Below, in pieces: positions 1 through 6,410 of a stretch of DNA of 17,114 nt. Made by a program: the position numbers and the translations under genes. Numbering within the stretch: position 1 is the first letter of the stretch; each line of letters starts with the position of its first letter. The DNA comes from JAVBKB01 sp031554275 (GTDB lineage: Bacteria; Bacillota; Bacilli; JARBTR01): positions 1 to 17,114 of the forward strand of contig JAVBKB010000213.1 of NCBI GenBank assembly GCA_031554275.1, written 5' to 3'. The notes below the pieces were generated by a model that saw only the letters and a list, made by a program, of their open reading frames with translations, ran no database searches and had not been told where the DNA came from.

Positions 1-126
1 TCGCTAAAATTCCCAAATACTTCGTCATAATTTCCTAGGATAGTCCCGCTATCCTTCGTAAATTATTCCTCGTCTTTGAAAATTTTATCGGGAGTTTTAC
101 GTTACATTTCTACCGACAATTAGGAT
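1..126 (+). repeat. Family A palindromic repeat, copy 1 (cut by window edge)
   Basis: This is the right part of a roughly 158-bp element that recurs at 2900-3032, 12983-13140 and, inverted, at 14739-14897. It enters the window inside the left arm, passes the apex hairpin (GGATAG, loop, CTATCC around 38-54) and ends with the terminal inverted repeat CGACAATTAGGAT at 114-126. The left terminus lies outside the window. No reading frame is carried. It looks like a non-autonomous, MITE-like or large REP-like element; I cannot name a known family. Confidence 0.8.
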
Positions 127-129
127 AAT
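102..129 (+). promoter_or_regulatory. Possible promoter formed by the end of repeat copy 1
   Basis: TTACAT at 102-107 and GATAAT at 124-129 are 16 bases apart and resemble -35 and -10 boxes of a housekeeping sigma factor. The -35 and most of the -10 lie in the repeat terminus and the last bases (AAT) come from the flank. It would place a start about 30 bases before the vanZ-like gene. Sequence match only; spacing is slightly short. Confidence 0.3.
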
Positions 130-166
130 TAACGAGTAAATTAGATAAGCCGAAGTGAGGAAATTT

Positions 167-604
167 ATGAAAAAGATAATTTGGTGGTCGATCAGTGCAC
201 TGCTTGCTTTACTTATATTTATTTTTTCTAGTCAGCCTGGGCATGAATCTTCAGAAATCAGCAGTGGTTTACTTTCAGATATCTTAGCACTCATCATGCC
301 AAATGCTTCGACAGAGCAATTCGAATTCTTTCACACATTATTGCGAAAGGCATCACATTTCTCCGTCTATCTCTTTCTCGGTATTGCTATACGGAATCTA
401 GTGAAATGCTACCAAGTTGCTAAACCCCTTACCTACACATTGTTGTTCTGTATAGCTTATGCGGCAAGCGATGAGTTTCATCAAATCTTTGTGCCAGGCC
501 GTTCGGCACAGCTTACTGATGTTGGTATAGATTTTGCAGGGAGCTTGGTGGGTGTTTTCATTCTGTACGGTGTGGAAAAACTTTTTAGAAGAATATCTCG
601 TTAG
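167..604 (+). CDS. VanZ-family membrane protein
   Basis: This is a 145-residue membrane protein of the VanZ-like family. Members are small multi-span proteins; VanZ itself gives low-level teicoplanin resistance, but the cellular role of most homologues is unknown. Visible hallmarks are a first hydrophobic segment at residues 5-20 followed by SSQPGHESSE, then KASHFSVYLFLG with its conserved His, and the family signature SDEFHQIFVPGRSAQLTDVG followed by a last membrane span. Length is normal for a single-domain VanZ protein. I chose ATG at 167 because AAGTGAGG ends six bases upstream; an in-frame GTG at 155 falls within that ribosome binding site. The gene stands alone, between repeat copy 1 and a terminator at 728-750. 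The family call is firm; a drug resistance role should not be assumed. Confidence 0.88.
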   Translation: MKKIIWWSISALLALLIFIFSSQPGHESSEISSGLLSDILALIMPNASTEQFEFFHTLLRKASHFSVYLFLGIAIRNLVKCYQVAKPLTYTLLFCIAYAASDEFHQIFVPGRSAQLTDVGIDFAGSLVGVFILYGVEKLFRRISR

Positions 605-651
605 AAACACAACTGAAGCAGCATAGCGAGTTGATGTAAAAGATTGAGTGG

Positions 652-702
652 CTGTTACTAAGCACATGTCATCGAGCCAAATCTCACAAATGCTAGTAAC
701 AG
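652..702. other. Inverted repeat in the vanZ-glycosyltransferase gap
   Basis: CTGTTACTA at 652-660 is the exact reverse complement of TAGTAACAG at 694-702, and the next bases (GCA/TGC) extend the stem with one bulge. The 31-37 base loop holds no obvious inner helix. It precedes the terminator at 728-750. It matches no riboswitch class I can recognise. Confidence 0.45.
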
Positions 703-727
703 ATTTTGGGGTATGCTAGAATTGTAT

Positions 728-750
728 AAAGGCATTTCTATGCCTTTTTT
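728..750 (+). terminator. Rho-independent terminator after the vanZ-like gene
   Basis: GGCAT (731-735), loop TTCT and ATGCC (740-744) form a short stem, extended by A-U pairs on the outside (AAA at 728-730), and run straight into six T at 745-750. It separates the vanZ-like gene from the glycosyltransferase operon. The stem is short, so termination may be partial. Confidence 0.6.
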
Positions 751-789
751 AGTCAATTAAAGCGACTGTTCTAATAAGGAGTTACGATC

Positions 790-1491
790 ATGAAGAGGGT
801 TTTGCTGATTATTCCTGCCTATAATGAAGAAGACAACATTTTAGATACAGTGAATCAAATTACAAAGTATTCAAAGAAAATTGATTATATTATTATCAAC
901 GATGGCTCTAAGGACGAAACTGGTGAAGTTTGTCGAAAGAATCGTTTGGAACATGTTGATTTGGTGCGGAATCTTGGTATTGGTGGCGCAGTGCAAACGG
1001 GTTACAAGTATGCACTGGAAAATGGGTATGATTTCGCCGTTCAGTTTGACGGTGATGGTCAACATGACGTGCGTTATGTTTCCAATATAGTAGAGCCATT
1101 GTTAAATGATCACTATGATATGGTTATTGGCTCTCGCTTCATCGAAGAGAAAAGTCAGTTCAGGTCAACAAAAATGCGCCAAGTAGTTATTAAGCTGATT
1201 TCTGTGTGTATTAAACTGGTTACAAGACAAAAGATATATGATCCCACCTCCGGTTTTCGTGCATGTAATCGTGAAGTAATCAAGATTTTTGCTGACTCGT
1301 ATCCAACCGAGTATCCCGAACCGATTTCCACCTGTCTGCTATTGAAGAATGGCTACAAAGTGAAAGAAATCGCAGTCGAAATGAATAAACGTAACAATGG
1401 ATATTCTTCTATCTCTTCATGGAGAAATGCTTACTACTTGGTCAATGTGTTAATGTCTATTCTGTTAGTAGGATTTTGGAGGAAAAAATAA
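790..1491 (+). CDS. GT2 family glycosyltransferase
   Basis: This 233-residue protein is a family 2 (GT-A fold) glycosyltransferase of the polyprenol-phosphate mannose/glucose synthase type. Such enzymes move a sugar from a nucleotide sugar to a lipid carrier or growing surface glycan at the inner face of the membrane. The N-terminal PAYNEEDNI (residues 9-17), NDGS (37-40), the metal-binding DGDGQHD (87-93) and GSRF (114-117) are in the usual order, followed by the conserved SGFRACNR segment. A short hydrophobic tail, with no large membrane domain, ends the protein. AAGGAG lies eight bases before the ATG. The stop codon shares one base with the start of the DUF2304 gene, so the two are translationally coupled. 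This pairing is common in surface polysaccharide loci of Firmicutes. Sugar and acceptor cannot be told from sequence. Confidence 0.9.
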   Translation: MKRVLLIIPAYNEEDNILDTVNQITKYSKKIDYIIINDGSKDETGEVCRKNRLEHVDLVRNLGIGGAVQTGYKYALENGYDFAVQFDGDGQHDVRYVSNIVEPLLNDHYDMVIGSRFIEEKSQFRSTKMRQVVIKLISVCIKLVTRQKIYDPTSGFRACNREVIKIFADSYPTEYPEPISTCLLLKNGYKVKEIAVEMNKRNNGYSSISSWRNAYYLVNVLMSILLVGFWRKK

Positions 1492-1841
1492 TGTCTTTGA
1501 GTTTACGAATAGAAACAATTGTGTTTTTCTGTATACTTGTTTGCGTTGTTCTTTATTTTGTGAGAAAGGGACGAATCGCAATTCGTTACTCAATGGTGTG
1601 GTTGCTATCCGCATTCATCATTTTGGTTGCTGCAATTTGGCCAGCACTTTTGGAGAGGTCTGCAAATATGCTAGGATTTGCGCTAGCTTCTAACATGGTG
1701 TTAGCTATTCTGATTTCATTGCTAATCTTTATTAGTTTATCCCTGACGATCATCGTTTCAAGTCAGAATACAAAGATTGTTTTGCTTACACAGGAAGTGT
1801 CTTTATTGAAAAGTAAAATTGAAAAAGAGGAAACAAAATGA
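1491..1841 (+). CDS. DUF2304 family small membrane protein
   Basis: This 116-residue protein has three hydrophobic segments (about residues 7-22, 33-50 and 62-84) and a charged C-terminal helix rich in Lys and Glu that could form a coiled coil. The layout, and its position directly after a GT2 gene, fit DUF2304, a family usually coded next to glycosyltransferases and thought to anchor or assist them at the membrane; its exact role is not established. The ATG at 1491 overlaps the glycosyltransferase stop (TAATG), with GGAGG eight bases upstream, so I reject an in-frame start further up inside the glycosyltransferase gene. The decayed transporter remnant at 1838 overlaps its end by four bases (ATGA). 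Confidence 0.8.
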   Translation: MSLSLRIETIVFFCILVCVVLYFVRKGRIAIRYSMVWLLSAFIILVAAIWPALLERSANMLGFALASNMVLAILISLLIFISLSLTIIVSSQNTKIVLLTQEVSLLKSKIEKEETK

Positions 1842-2009
1842 AATACCTACTAAACCTTGTGTATCTAGCTTTTACAATAGGTTCCATGCCGCTTGCTTTG
1901 AAGTGAAGCATTAACTTCAGAATTGGTTTTTACGTTGAATTTAGTTGGATTATTTCTCGTTGTCATAATAGGAGTTACCTTGATATCGATTAGAAGTAAT
2001 AGCTTATAG
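1838..2009 (+). pseudogene. Remnant of a small DMT/EamA-like membrane transporter gene
   Basis: An ATG at 1838 overlaps the DUF2304 stop in the ATGA manner expected for a third operon gene, and codes for a typical first membrane segment (MKYLLNLVYLAFTIGS) before a TGA at 1904-1906. From about 1902 another frame stays open to TAG at 2007-2009 and codes for a clear membrane helix of the kind that ends small drug/metabolite transporters (LNLVGLFLVVIIGVTLIS). The two pieces total under 60 residues, whereas intact small DMT proteins have about 105-120, so a frameshift plus an internal deletion is the simplest reading. The start piece could still be translated as a 22-residue peptide. The family call rests on hydrophobic pattern and operon context only. 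Confidence 0.5.
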
Positions 2010-2019
2010 TGACAATAAC

Positions 2020-2068
2020 AAAAAAAGCGAGACATACGCAGATTTTCATCTACTTATATGTCCCACTC
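2020..2068 (-). terminator. Rho-independent terminator of the lipoprotein gene
   Basis: Read on the minus strand, AGTGGGACATA (2067-2057) pairs with TATGTCTCGCT (2036-2026), including G-U pairs. Inner bases around 2040-2053 extend the stem, and seven T follow (A-run at 2020-2026 on the plus strand). It lies 12 bases past the lipoprotein stop. On the plus strand it could also block read-through from the glycosyltransferase operon. Confidence 0.75.
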
Positions 2069-2079
2069 TTTTGTTTGAA

Positions 2080-2799
2080 TTATTTAGTTGGATCCTTGAT
2101 TTCTTTAACTGAGTCATATTCGACATCATCAACTTTAGCTTTTTGAACTACTTCAACTGTTTGATTTTGAACTTTCATTTCTACAGTCATGTTCATATCG
2201 TAGCTTTTGATTTTGTATGATTTCTTATCAATCGTAAATGAATATTCGACATCTGAAAATTTCATGTCATCAAGCATTCCTGCCAATTCACTATCACCAA
2301 CTGCCATCGATTCTTCAAGATACTTTTGAAAATCCTTATTTTCAGGATTCATTGTAATGATGTAGTTATCACCAGATTCTTTCAATTTTGCATCCTTCGA
2401 AAACGGGGACAAGTCTCCGATTTGTTTTCGAATATCCGCATCATCTGTAGATCCTTGTAGGTCTGCAGAACTTGATTCGGTCCATTCGCCATCCTGCTTC
2501 ATGAATGTTTTATTATCTACCGTTATTGTTTCTATATCCATATCAAATATTGACATTTTCGAATACGACGCAGGCTCAGGTTTGTAAATCATCTCCATAG
2601 TTCCGGAAATATTATTGTCCATACCTTGAATTTCTTGTGAAACGTTCAATTTTGCAGACAAGCTTTTCATGTTATCTGTTACTTCGCTCGCTTTTTTGAA
2701 TACATCTTCAGCACTCATATTTCCTTCTTTTTTCCCACATGCTGATAGTGCAAGCATCGAGATAATTAATGCGATGATAACTAATTTGCAATTCTTCAC
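2080..2799 (-). CDS. Secreted lipoprotein, DUF6612/LppX-like fold
   Basis: This 239-residue protein begins with a lipoprotein signal peptide: a short positive start, a hydrophobic stretch at residues 5-19 and the lipobox LSAC with Cys21 as the lipidated residue. It would be anchored on the outer face of the membrane. The mature part is rich in short beta-strand patterns such as ETITVDNKTFMKQDGEW and EYSFTIDKKSYKIKSYDMNM. This pattern is typical of the DUF6612 lipoproteins of Bacillales, which resemble the half-barrel LolA/LppX fold; a lipid or envelope-binding role is possible but unproven. The start is GTG at 2799, seven bases after AGGAG; the nearest in-frame ATG codons would remove the signal peptide. 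It is a single-gene unit with its own terminator at 2020-2068. Confidence 0.82.
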   Translation of the reverse strand: MKNCKLVIIALIISMLALSACGKKEGNMSAEDVFKKASEVTDNMKSLSAKLNVSQEIQGMDNNISGTMEMIYKPEPASYSKMSIFDMDIETITVDNKTFMKQDGEWTESSSADLQGSTDDADIRKQIGDLSPFSKDAKLKESGDNYIITMNPENKDFQKYLEESMAVGDSELAGMLDDMKFSDVEYSFTIDKKSYKIKSYDMNMTVEMKVQNQTVEVVQKAKVDDVEYDSVKEIKDPTK

Positions 2800-2810
2800 T
2801 GTGCAACTCC

Positions 2811-2836
2811 TTCAACAAATTTTTTTCAACAAATTT
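2811..2836. repeat. Short tandem repeat upstream of the lipoprotein gene
   Basis: TTCAACAAATTT occurs twice, at 2811-2822 and 2825-2836, with a period of 14 bases. It lies in the leader of the lipoprotein gene and overlaps its ribosome binding site region. It may be a two-site operator or a replication slippage product; nothing in the sequence decides between these. Confidence 0.5.
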
Positions 2837-2899
2837 AATATTACCATAACAAAATAAAAAAATCAGCCACATGTCTAATTTTATCGAGAAATGAAAGTA

Positions 2900-3032
2900 A
2901 TCCTAATTGTCGTTAGAAAATGCAACTTGAAACTCGCTAAGATTCCCAAATACTTCGTCATAATTTCCTAGGATAGTCCCGCTATCCTTCGTGAATTATT
3001 CCCCATCTTTGAAAAGTTTATCGGGAGTTTTA
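2900..3032 (+). repeat. Family A palindromic repeat, copy 2 (right end missing)
   Basis: The copy starts with the full left terminus (ATCCTAATTGTCGTTAGAAA from 2900), follows the other copies through the apex hairpin near 2975-2991 and on to TCGGGAGTTTTA, then stops at about 3032. The last 25-27 bases that end copies 1, 3 and 4 (through the CAATTAGGAT terminus) are absent and are replaced by ATCAGGAT and the family B element. This looks like truncation by insertion or recombination at the family B junction. Confidence 0.8.
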
Positions 3033-3040
3033 ATCAGGAT

Positions 3041-3203
3041 TAATCCTGATTACCGATTAAAATAGTGAATGATTTGTCCGGAAATTTTTTCATCTCGCGC
3101 GGCAAAAAATGCGCGAATATCTAGATATTTAAGCACTTTTTTAACAAAGCGAGATGGAAAATTACCACAAAGCATTCGCTATCTTAATCGGTAATCAGGA
3201 TTA
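3041..3203 (+). repeat. Family B palindromic repeat, long copy
   Basis: The 163-bp element is bounded by inverted termini: TAATCCTGATTACCGATTAA from 3041 and its reverse complement, with one mismatch over 25 bases, ending at 3203. Inside it lie further complementary segments, for example CATCTCGCGCGGC near 3091 against AAAGCGAGATGG near 3146. A shorter inverted copy lies at 9777-9897. The long copy has about 40 extra bases at its centre. No reading frame is carried. The base pattern suggests a hairpin-forming, MITE-like element. Confidence 0.82.
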
Positions 3204-3244
3204 AATACTTCGACATTGCTTGAACTTGCAAATAGTTCAAAATG

Positions 3245-3304
3245 AAAAAATCTCCATTAGGGTTAATGCGAATTGTTTTTATCAATTCGCACCCTTATGG
3301 AGAT
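3245..3304 (-). terminator. Strong terminator of the 2-oxoacid oxidoreductase operon
   Basis: On the minus strand a long stem starts with ATCTCCATAAGGGTGCGAATTG's first half at 3304 and closes with the complementary arm ending in AATGGAGAT at 3250, with loop ATAAAAA and two small bulges. Six T follow at 3250-3245. It lies about 140 bases past the gamma-subunit stop. The gap between (3305-3442) holds no gene that I can see, only a weak hairpin (GGCTACA/TGTAGCC). Confidence 0.75.
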
Positions 3305-3442
3305 CAGCTGGTATCATAATCGGCAACTTGTTAAAGTCACCGGTCCAAAATCGTAGGCGCAACTGCGGAAGCACGCGCTTAATGTGTTGAATAAATTGCC
3401 CTAAGTTACGGCTACAAAACTAATCTGGATTAAATGTAGCCT

Positions 3443-4000
3443 CTATTCTGTCATCGAGAAATGCGACTTGGCAATGGAAACGCCCATTTCGAGTGCTTGA
3501 CGGTTTATTTCGAGCAGATGATGTTTTTTTTCATCCAAAACCTTCTTCAAAGACTCCAATATCGATTCAACTCTGACAATGTTGGTCATTTGCAGTAAGG
3601 CGCCGAGAAGAATCATGTTGGCTACTCGCTGATTCCCAAGTTCGGTCGCCATATTTGTGGCATCAATTTCAAGAATGCGAATATCAGCACGCGATGATTT
3701 CTCAGTAACCAATGATGAGTTGGTTATGAGTATTCCGTCCGGTTTGACCGATGCTTCAAATTTTTCAAAGGAGGGGTTATTGAGAATAACGGCGGCTGAT
3801 GGCCTTGAAACGACTGGAGATCCGACTTGAGTATCGCTGACCACCACGGTTACATTTGCAGTACCCCCACGCTGTTCTGGACCATATGAGGGTAGCCATG
3901 AAACCTGTTTCCCTTCAATCATGGCAGCGTATGCAACTGTTTGCCCCATTGACATGATACCTTGACCACCGAATCCTGCAAAAATCATTTCCTCTAACAT
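3443..4000 (-). CDS. vorC/korC-like: 2-oxoacid:ferredoxin oxidoreductase, gamma subunit
   Basis: This 185-residue protein is the gamma subunit (POR/KOR gamma domain) of a ferredoxin-dependent 2-oxoacid oxidoreductase. The complex turns a 2-oxoacid plus CoA into acyl-CoA and CO2 and passes the electrons to ferredoxin. The family signature GFGGQG sits at residues 9-14, and LPSYGPEQRGGTA follows near residue 36, a hallmark of this subunit. Length is normal. I take ATG at 4000 as the start, since GGAAG lies six bases upstream; a TTG two codons earlier lies too close to that site. It is the last gene of the operon, 87 bases after the beta subunit, and is followed by the terminator at 3245-3304. 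The symbol is given by analogy only, as subunit letters differ between systems. Confidence 0.88.
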   Translation of the reverse strand: MLEEMIFAGFGGQGIMSMGQTVAYAAMIEGKQVSWLPSYGPEQRGGTANVTVVVSDTQVGSPVVSRPSAAVILNNPSFEKFEASVKPDGILITNSSLVTEKSSRADIRILEIDATNMATELGNQRVANMILLGALLQMTNIVRVESILESLKKVLDEKKHHLLEINRQALEMGVSIAKSHFSMTE

Positions 4001-4087
4001 AGACAACTTCCTTCCTGAAGCACTTTCCTATCAAAATTTTTCCAATAGAATTTTTTTAATAAAACTTTCACTTATCAGTTATGCTTC

Positions 4088-4831
4088 TCATTGCTGTTCT
4101 TTGTACACACCAAGTGGGAATACAGGTATCATGTCTGTTTTGATCCAGTCAAGTGATTCGAAAGCATCAATGCCCCAGCCTGTTGGACAGGTAGAAAGCA
4201 CTTCGACAAGTGAAAACCCTAGCCCTGCTTTTTGCGTTTCAAATGCCTTGCGGATAGCTTTCTTTGCCTTCTGCAGATTTGCCACATCATGAGAGGAAAC
4301 ACGTTCTATATAAGCTGCACCATCCAAAGTAGCAAGCATTTCGCAGATTTTAATTGGCGAGCCTTGTAACTTTGCATCTCGACCAAAAGGAGTGGTTGCA
4401 GTCTTTTGTCCAATTAATGTGGTAGGAGCCATTTGTCCACCAGTCATACCATAGATACAATTGTTGACAAATATAATTGTAATATTTTCACCGCGAGCTG
4501 CTGCATGAATCGCTTCAGCAATACCGATTGAGGCAAGGTCACCATCCCCCTGGTAAGTGAAAACAAATTTCTGAGGCTCAACGCGTTTAATACCAGTAGC
4601 TACAGCAGGCGCGCGACCATGTGCTGCCTGTACCATATCAACGTTAAAGTACTCATAGGCCATCACTGAACAACCAACTGATGCAACACCAATTGTGTCC
4701 TCCAAGATGTCCATTTCCTCCAATACTTCACCAACTAATCGATGAATCATGCCATGCGTACATCCAGGGCAGTAGTGCGTTGCGGCGTCTGTTAACCCTT
4801 TTGTCTTTTCGAAAACGGTTTTCATACTCAT
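4088..4831 (-). CDS. vorA/korB-like: 2-oxoacid:ferredoxin oxidoreductase, beta subunit (TPP-binding)
   Basis: This 247-residue protein is the thiamine diphosphate-binding beta subunit. It shows the YCPGCTHG motif (residues 20-27), with Cys positions that often help bind a 4Fe-4S cluster, and the thiamine diphosphate motif that begins GDGD at 95-98 and ends at the Asn pair 123-124. YGMTGGQMAPTT follows, as in KorB and VorA proteins. It is soluble and works in a cytoplasmic complex with the alpha, gamma and ferredoxin subunits. Its ATG overlaps the alpha-subunit stop by four bases (ATGA), with GGAGG nine bases upstream, so translation is coupled. Length is within the 245-290 range of the short-beta type. 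Substrate choice cannot be read from this subunit alone. Confidence 0.92.
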   Translation of the reverse strand: MSMKTVFEKTKGLTDAATHYCPGCTHGMIHRLVGEVLEEMDILEDTIGVASVGCSVMAYEYFNVDMVQAAHGRAPAVATGIKRVEPQKFVFTYQGDGDLASIGIAEAIHAAARGENITIIFVNNCIYGMTGGQMAPTTLIGQKTATTPFGRDAKLQGSPIKICEMLATLDGAAYIERVSSHDVANLQKAKKAIRKAFETQKAGLGFSLVEVLSTCPTGWGIDAFESLDWIKTDMIPVFPLGVYKEQQ

Positions 4832-5895
4832 GCTTTTACGCCTCCAGCAACTGCAAGTATTTTTTCTAAAATTTCCTCAGTTGTTGGGATCACCCCACCA
4901 GTTCTACCGTAGAAATCAACTGGTGTATGCCCCTCAACAGCAAGACGAACATCTTCAACCATTTGCCCAGTGCTCATCTCTACCGCAATATATGCTTTTG
5001 TGCGATCTCTCGTTTCGATAAAAGGCTTTTCAGGAAAAGGCCAAAGCGAAATCGGGCGAATGAGTCCCACTTTAATTCCTTGCTTTCGAGCTTCATGCAC
5101 AGCGCTCATTACAATACGAGCAACCGTTCCGTATGCCACCATAATATAGTCAGCATCATCTGTCAGTAACGTTTCATAACGAACTTCAGTTGCCTTCATT
5201 TTCATTTGCTTCTCGTATAAATGCATATTATGCTTCTCTAGGCCATCTGTATCTAAGTGCAGCGAGTTAACGATTTTCGGCCCACCATCACCACGAGTCC
5301 CTGTTGATGCCCAATCTTTAGCTGGTAATTCAACTGGCGGAATGTCTTTAAATTCAACTGGCTCCATCATTTGTCCAATCATGCCGTCTGCAACAAGGAT
5401 TACAGGTGTGCGGTATTTATCAGCAATGTCAAAAGCAGCCGTGATTAAATCAACAATTTCCTGCAGACTAGATGGTGCAAAGACGGGAAGGAAGTAGTCA
5501 CCATGACCGCCGCCTTTTGTTACCTGGAAATAGTCCGCTTGCCCTGGTTGGATATTGCCCAATCCAGGACCGCCTCGCATGACATTGACAAGCACAGCTG
5601 GGAGCTCCGAGCCAACAAGGAAGGAAATCCCCTCTTGCTTTAAACTGAATCCAGGACTGGATGAGGACGTCATCACGCGTTTTCCTGTTGCTGCTGCGCC
5701 ATAAACCATGTGGACAGCAGCGATTTCACTCTCGGCTTGCAAGAAAAGACCGTCCTCCAATTCAGTTAGTCTCCGCGCCATATAGGCAACTAACTCACTT
5801 TGCGGTGTAATCGGATATCCAAAGAAGTACTTACAGCCAGCCTTAATAGCGGCCTCTGCTAAGACTTCATTTCCTTTCATTAAAATCTTTGACAT
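4828..5895 (-). CDS. vorB: 2-oxoacid:ferredoxin oxidoreductase, alpha subunit (VorB type)
   Basis: This 355-residue subunit carries the pyrimidine-binding half of the thiamine enzyme. After MKGNEVLAEAAI it shows GYPITPQSE (residues 26-34), then the segment TSSSSPGFSLKQEGISF and the RGGPGLGNIQPGQADYFQ region. From memory this whole pattern is that of 3-methyl-2-oxobutanoate dehydrogenase subunit VorB, as found in clostridia, rather than the longer KorA (about 580 residues) with fused gamma domain known in many aerobic bacteria. The likely substrates are therefore branched-chain 2-oxoacids from Val, Leu and Ile, but related enzymes take 2-oxoglutarate. I chose ATG at 5895, where GGGAG lies seven bases upstream; an upstream in-frame start at 5964 would add 23 residues of no family character and has no ribosome binding site that I can see. 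Confidence 0.92.
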   Translation of the reverse strand: MSKILMKGNEVLAEAAIKAGCKYFFGYPITPQSELVAYMARRLTELEDGLFLQAESEIAAVHMVYGAAATGKRVMTSSSSPGFSLKQEGISFLVGSELPAVLVNVMRGGPGLGNIQPGQADYFQVTKGGGHGDYFLPVFAPSSLQEIVDLITAAFDIADKYRTPVILVADGMIGQMMEPVEFKDIPPVELPAKDWASTGTRGDGGPKIVNSLHLDTDGLEKHNMHLYEKQMKMKATEVRYETLLTDDADYIMVAYGTVARIVMSAVHEARKQGIKVGLIRPISLWPFPEKPFIETRDRTKAYIAVEMSTGQMVEDVRLAVEGHTPVDFYGRTGGVIPTTEEILEKILAVAGGVKA

Positions 5896-6020
5896 GTGCA
5901 TTCTCCCGTAGTTTTTGGCATAAATTGTTGCATTCAGTTGGAAATTTCCTGATTGATCGCTCAACCTTAGCTAAGCGACGTGTATTTAAAATAATTTCCT
6001 AGCTTTTAAACACTTTTTCA

Positions 6021-6049
6021 ATGTTAAAATGCATTTCCTTTGAAATCAA
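6021..6049 (-). promoter_or_regulatory. Possible internal promoter before the alpha subunit
   Basis: On the minus strand TTGATT (6049-6044) and TAACAT (6026-6021) are 17 bases apart. The 177-base gap between the ferredoxin and alpha genes is long for an otherwise tight operon, which would suit an internal promoter. No other support. Confidence 0.3.
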
Positions 6050-6072
6050 AAATAATGCTTTACAAAATAAAC

Positions 6073-6300
6073 CTAAACGGCAGCTTTCTTGTCAGGACGA
6101 TAGACAGAAATGACAAGGTCAGGACAAATCTGCGCACATTTGCCACAGCTAATGCATTTCTCTTGCGCTTCCACAGTTGCTGCCAAGTATCCCTTGGCAT
6201 TCAACTCCTTGCCAATCGATATGATGTTTGTTGGACAAACCCGTACACATAAGCTGCATGACTTACAGTAATCTTTATGAAAAATAACACGTGGATCCAT
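6073..6300 (-). CDS. vorD/korD-like: 2x[4Fe-4S] ferredoxin subunit of the oxidoreductase
   Basis: This 75-residue protein is a bacterial-type ferredoxin domain with two complete cluster motifs: Cys12, 15, 18 and 22 (CKSCSLCVRVCP) and Cys49, 52, 55 and 59 (CISCGKCAQICP). It is the delta subunit that takes electrons from the thiamine enzyme and hands them to free ferredoxin. No Cys is missing. TGGAGG lies seven bases before the ATG at 6300. It is the first gene of the operon and lies directly behind the promoter and FapR-like site. It could be called a generic ferredoxin, but gene order (delta, alpha, beta, gamma) makes the subunit role the best reading. Confidence 0.92.
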   Translation of the reverse strand: MDPRVIFHKDYCKSCSLCVRVCPTNIISIGKELNAKGYLAATVEAQEKCISCGKCAQICPDLVISVYRPDKKAAV

Positions 6301-6391
6301 TATTGCGCCTCCAGAGAATTTCTTAGTAAAGTCGATAGGTTCCGCGCCATCACTGACTGATTGTCATCTACGACAACTTGAGCAGTTGTAA

Positions 6392-6410
6392 TTTAGCACC
6401 TGGTACTAAA
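6392..6410 (-). promoter_or_regulatory. FapR-like operator upstream of the oxidoreductase operon
   Basis: TTTAGCACCTGGTACTAAA is a 19-base palindrome with one mismatched pair (arms TTTAGCACC and GGTACTAAA around a central T). It closely resembles the operator of FapR, the malonyl-CoA-responsive repressor of fatty acid and phospholipid genes in Bacillales, whose consensus I recall as TTAGTACC, a short centre, then GGTACTAA or a near variant. It overlaps the -10 box of the nearer of two candidate promoters, which is where a repressor site is expected. FapR itself is not coded in this window. Confidence 0.6.

Noticed and set aside
155..166. GTG at 155 as start of the vanZ-like gene
   Set aside because: This GTG is part of the AAGTGAGG ribosome binding site serving ATG 167.
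881..1090. Overlapping small open frames inside the glycosyltransferase gene on both strands
   Set aside because: They are shadows of a clear GT2 coding frame and lack their own signals.
3305..3442. Small gene after the gamma subunit
   Set aside because: No start codon with a usable frame was found on the minus strand; the stretch has only a weak hairpin.
6361..6389. Small palindromes in the oxidoreductase leader (TTGTC/GACAA and ACAACT/AGTTGT) as a riboswitch
   Set aside because: They are short, overlap one another and match no known aptamer core; they were left as a remark on the leader only.
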